This document shows, piece by piece, positions 39,626-40,114 of a stretch of 40,114 bases of DNA. Positions within the stretch are counted from its first letter, which is position 1. Every line of letters begins with the position of its first letter. The stretch comes from an uncultured Ruminococcus sp. (GTDB taxonomy: Bacteria; Bacillota; Clostridia; Oscillospirales; Acutalibacteraceae). The DNA lies in the NCBI GenBank assembly GCA_945607165.1, contig CALYYZ010000002.1, positions 1-40,114 on the forward strand, in the 5' to 3' direction. Both the position numbers and the translations under genes were made by a program. The notes below the pieces were generated by a model. It saw nothing but the letters and a program-made list of their open reading frames with translations. It had not been told where the DNA came from and searched no databases.

Positions 39626-40114
39626 ATGACATATGTTGAATACAAACAGCTCAATCCGTTTCAAAGGTTTGCTCACAACTTCAAAAAATTTATCTTAAAT
39701 GTTCCTAAGGCTGTTGCTCATTTCTTTGTTGCATTAGGCAAAGGTATAGTTGGATTTTTTGTTGGTATAGGCAAGGGCTTTGCTAATTACTTTACAACCT
39801 TCGTAAAAGGTGACTGGGCTACCAAACTTTCCTATTTGATTTTCGGTATTGGTGATATTCACAAGGGCAAGTACTACAAGGGTATTTTGTATTTCCTCTC
39901 TGAGGTGCTGTACGCTTGCTATATGGTATTCTTCGGTTGGGGATTTTTGTCAAAGTTTACCACCCTGGGTGTTGTTGCGAAAAAGACAGTTCCCGATGGT
40001 ATTTTCACCAAAACCGTATTTGTAGATAACTCGATGCAGATATTGCTTTATTCGGTAGTATCAATAGTTATCACAATAGTTGTATTCGCAGTTTATATTT
40101 CAAACATAAAAGAC
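39626..40114 (+). CDS. Sugar ABC transporter permease, MalF type (partial, runs off the window)
   Basis: The first 163 codons are open to the window end. The start MTYVEYKQLNPFQRFAHNF has AAGGAGAG upstream at 39615-39622. The soluble N-terminus contains repeated GKGIVGFFVGIGKGF-like stretches. It is followed by GDIHKGKYYKGILYFLSEVL, a membrane-entering segment (YACYMVFFGWGFL) and another (LLYSVVSIVITIVVFAVYIS). This layout with a long N-terminal extension is seen in MalF-like permeases of gut Clostridia. The conserved EAA loop would lie beyond the window. It should pair with a MalG-type permease further right. Confidence 0.85.
   Translation, partial: MTYVEYKQLNPFQRFAHNFKKFILNVPKAVAHFFVALGKGIVGFFVGIGKGFANYFTTFVKGDWATKLSYLIFGIGDIHKGKYYKGILYFLSEVLYACYMVFFGWGFLSKFTTLGVVAKKTVPDGIFTKTVFVDNSMQILLYSVVSIVITIVVFAVYISNIKD

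Noticed and set aside
39446-39676. Minus-strand 76-codon ORF over the permease start
   Set aside because: It covers the interleaved inverted repeats and the start of a clear permease gene on the other strand, has no ribosome site, and resembles no family.

Overview
The window looks like chromosomal DNA of a low-to-moderate-GC Gram-positive anaerobe of the Clostridia, most likely the Oscillospiraceae/Ruminococcaceae. This is inferred from GGAGG ribosome sites, TTGACA/TATAAT promoters with 17-bp spacers, MurE, LuxS, TrmK, a SigH-like sigma factor, an HPr with both His15 and Ser46, and lipoproteins with clostridial-type signal peptides. No rRNA, tRNA, CRISPR array, prophage or transposase gene was seen.

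Layout. (1) 1-2540, minus strand: a TrmB / lipoprotein / response-regulator operon, the last gene cut by the window edge. (2) 2580-5872, minus: YifB, a DUF1858 protein, TrmK and a NIF3 protein, ending at a strong terminator. (3) 6038-7100, plus: SigH-like sigma factor and a zinc-ribbon protein. (4) 7204-10358, minus: G5/M23 envelope peptidase, LuxS, GH25 lipoprotein. (5) 10465-12797, plus: a small unknown protein and a fibronectin-III L,D-transpeptidase, followed by a MITE-like element. (6) 12832-14723: a HAD hydrolase and a D-2-hydroxyacid dehydrogenase, transcribed divergently from promoters that share one palindromic -35 hexamer. (7) 14694-15538: a Phd/Doc toxin-antitoxin pair between two identical 30-bp hairpins. 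(8) 15638-18555, minus: TrkH/TrkA potassium uptake.

(9) 18625-25994, minus: the most distinctive block. A PP2C phosphatase, two paralogous Ser/Thr kinases with different tails, a small zinc-ribbon membrane protein, a macro-domain protein with an extra C-terminal domain, and a von Willebrand A protein. This resembles a phospho-signalling and ADP-ribose-linked cluster. (10) 26083-27370, minus: a zinc-ribbon DUF4234 protein and a DUF2752 protein behind a duplicated promoter/operator. (11) 27608-33488, plus: a complete fructose PTS operon (DeoR regulator, FruK, FruA, HPr, enzyme I). (12) 33548-35912, plus: an M23 peptidase and two DUF4854 lipoproteins. (13) 35942-37522, minus: MurE. (14) 37964-40114, plus: a sugar ABC binding protein and the start of its permease, separated by two interleaved long inverted repeats that look like a regulatory RNA.

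Cell-envelope work dominates (MurE, two M23 peptidases, GH25, L,D-transpeptidase), alongside sugar uptake and kinase/phosphatase signalling. Functions come from motifs recognised by eye. No database search was run.
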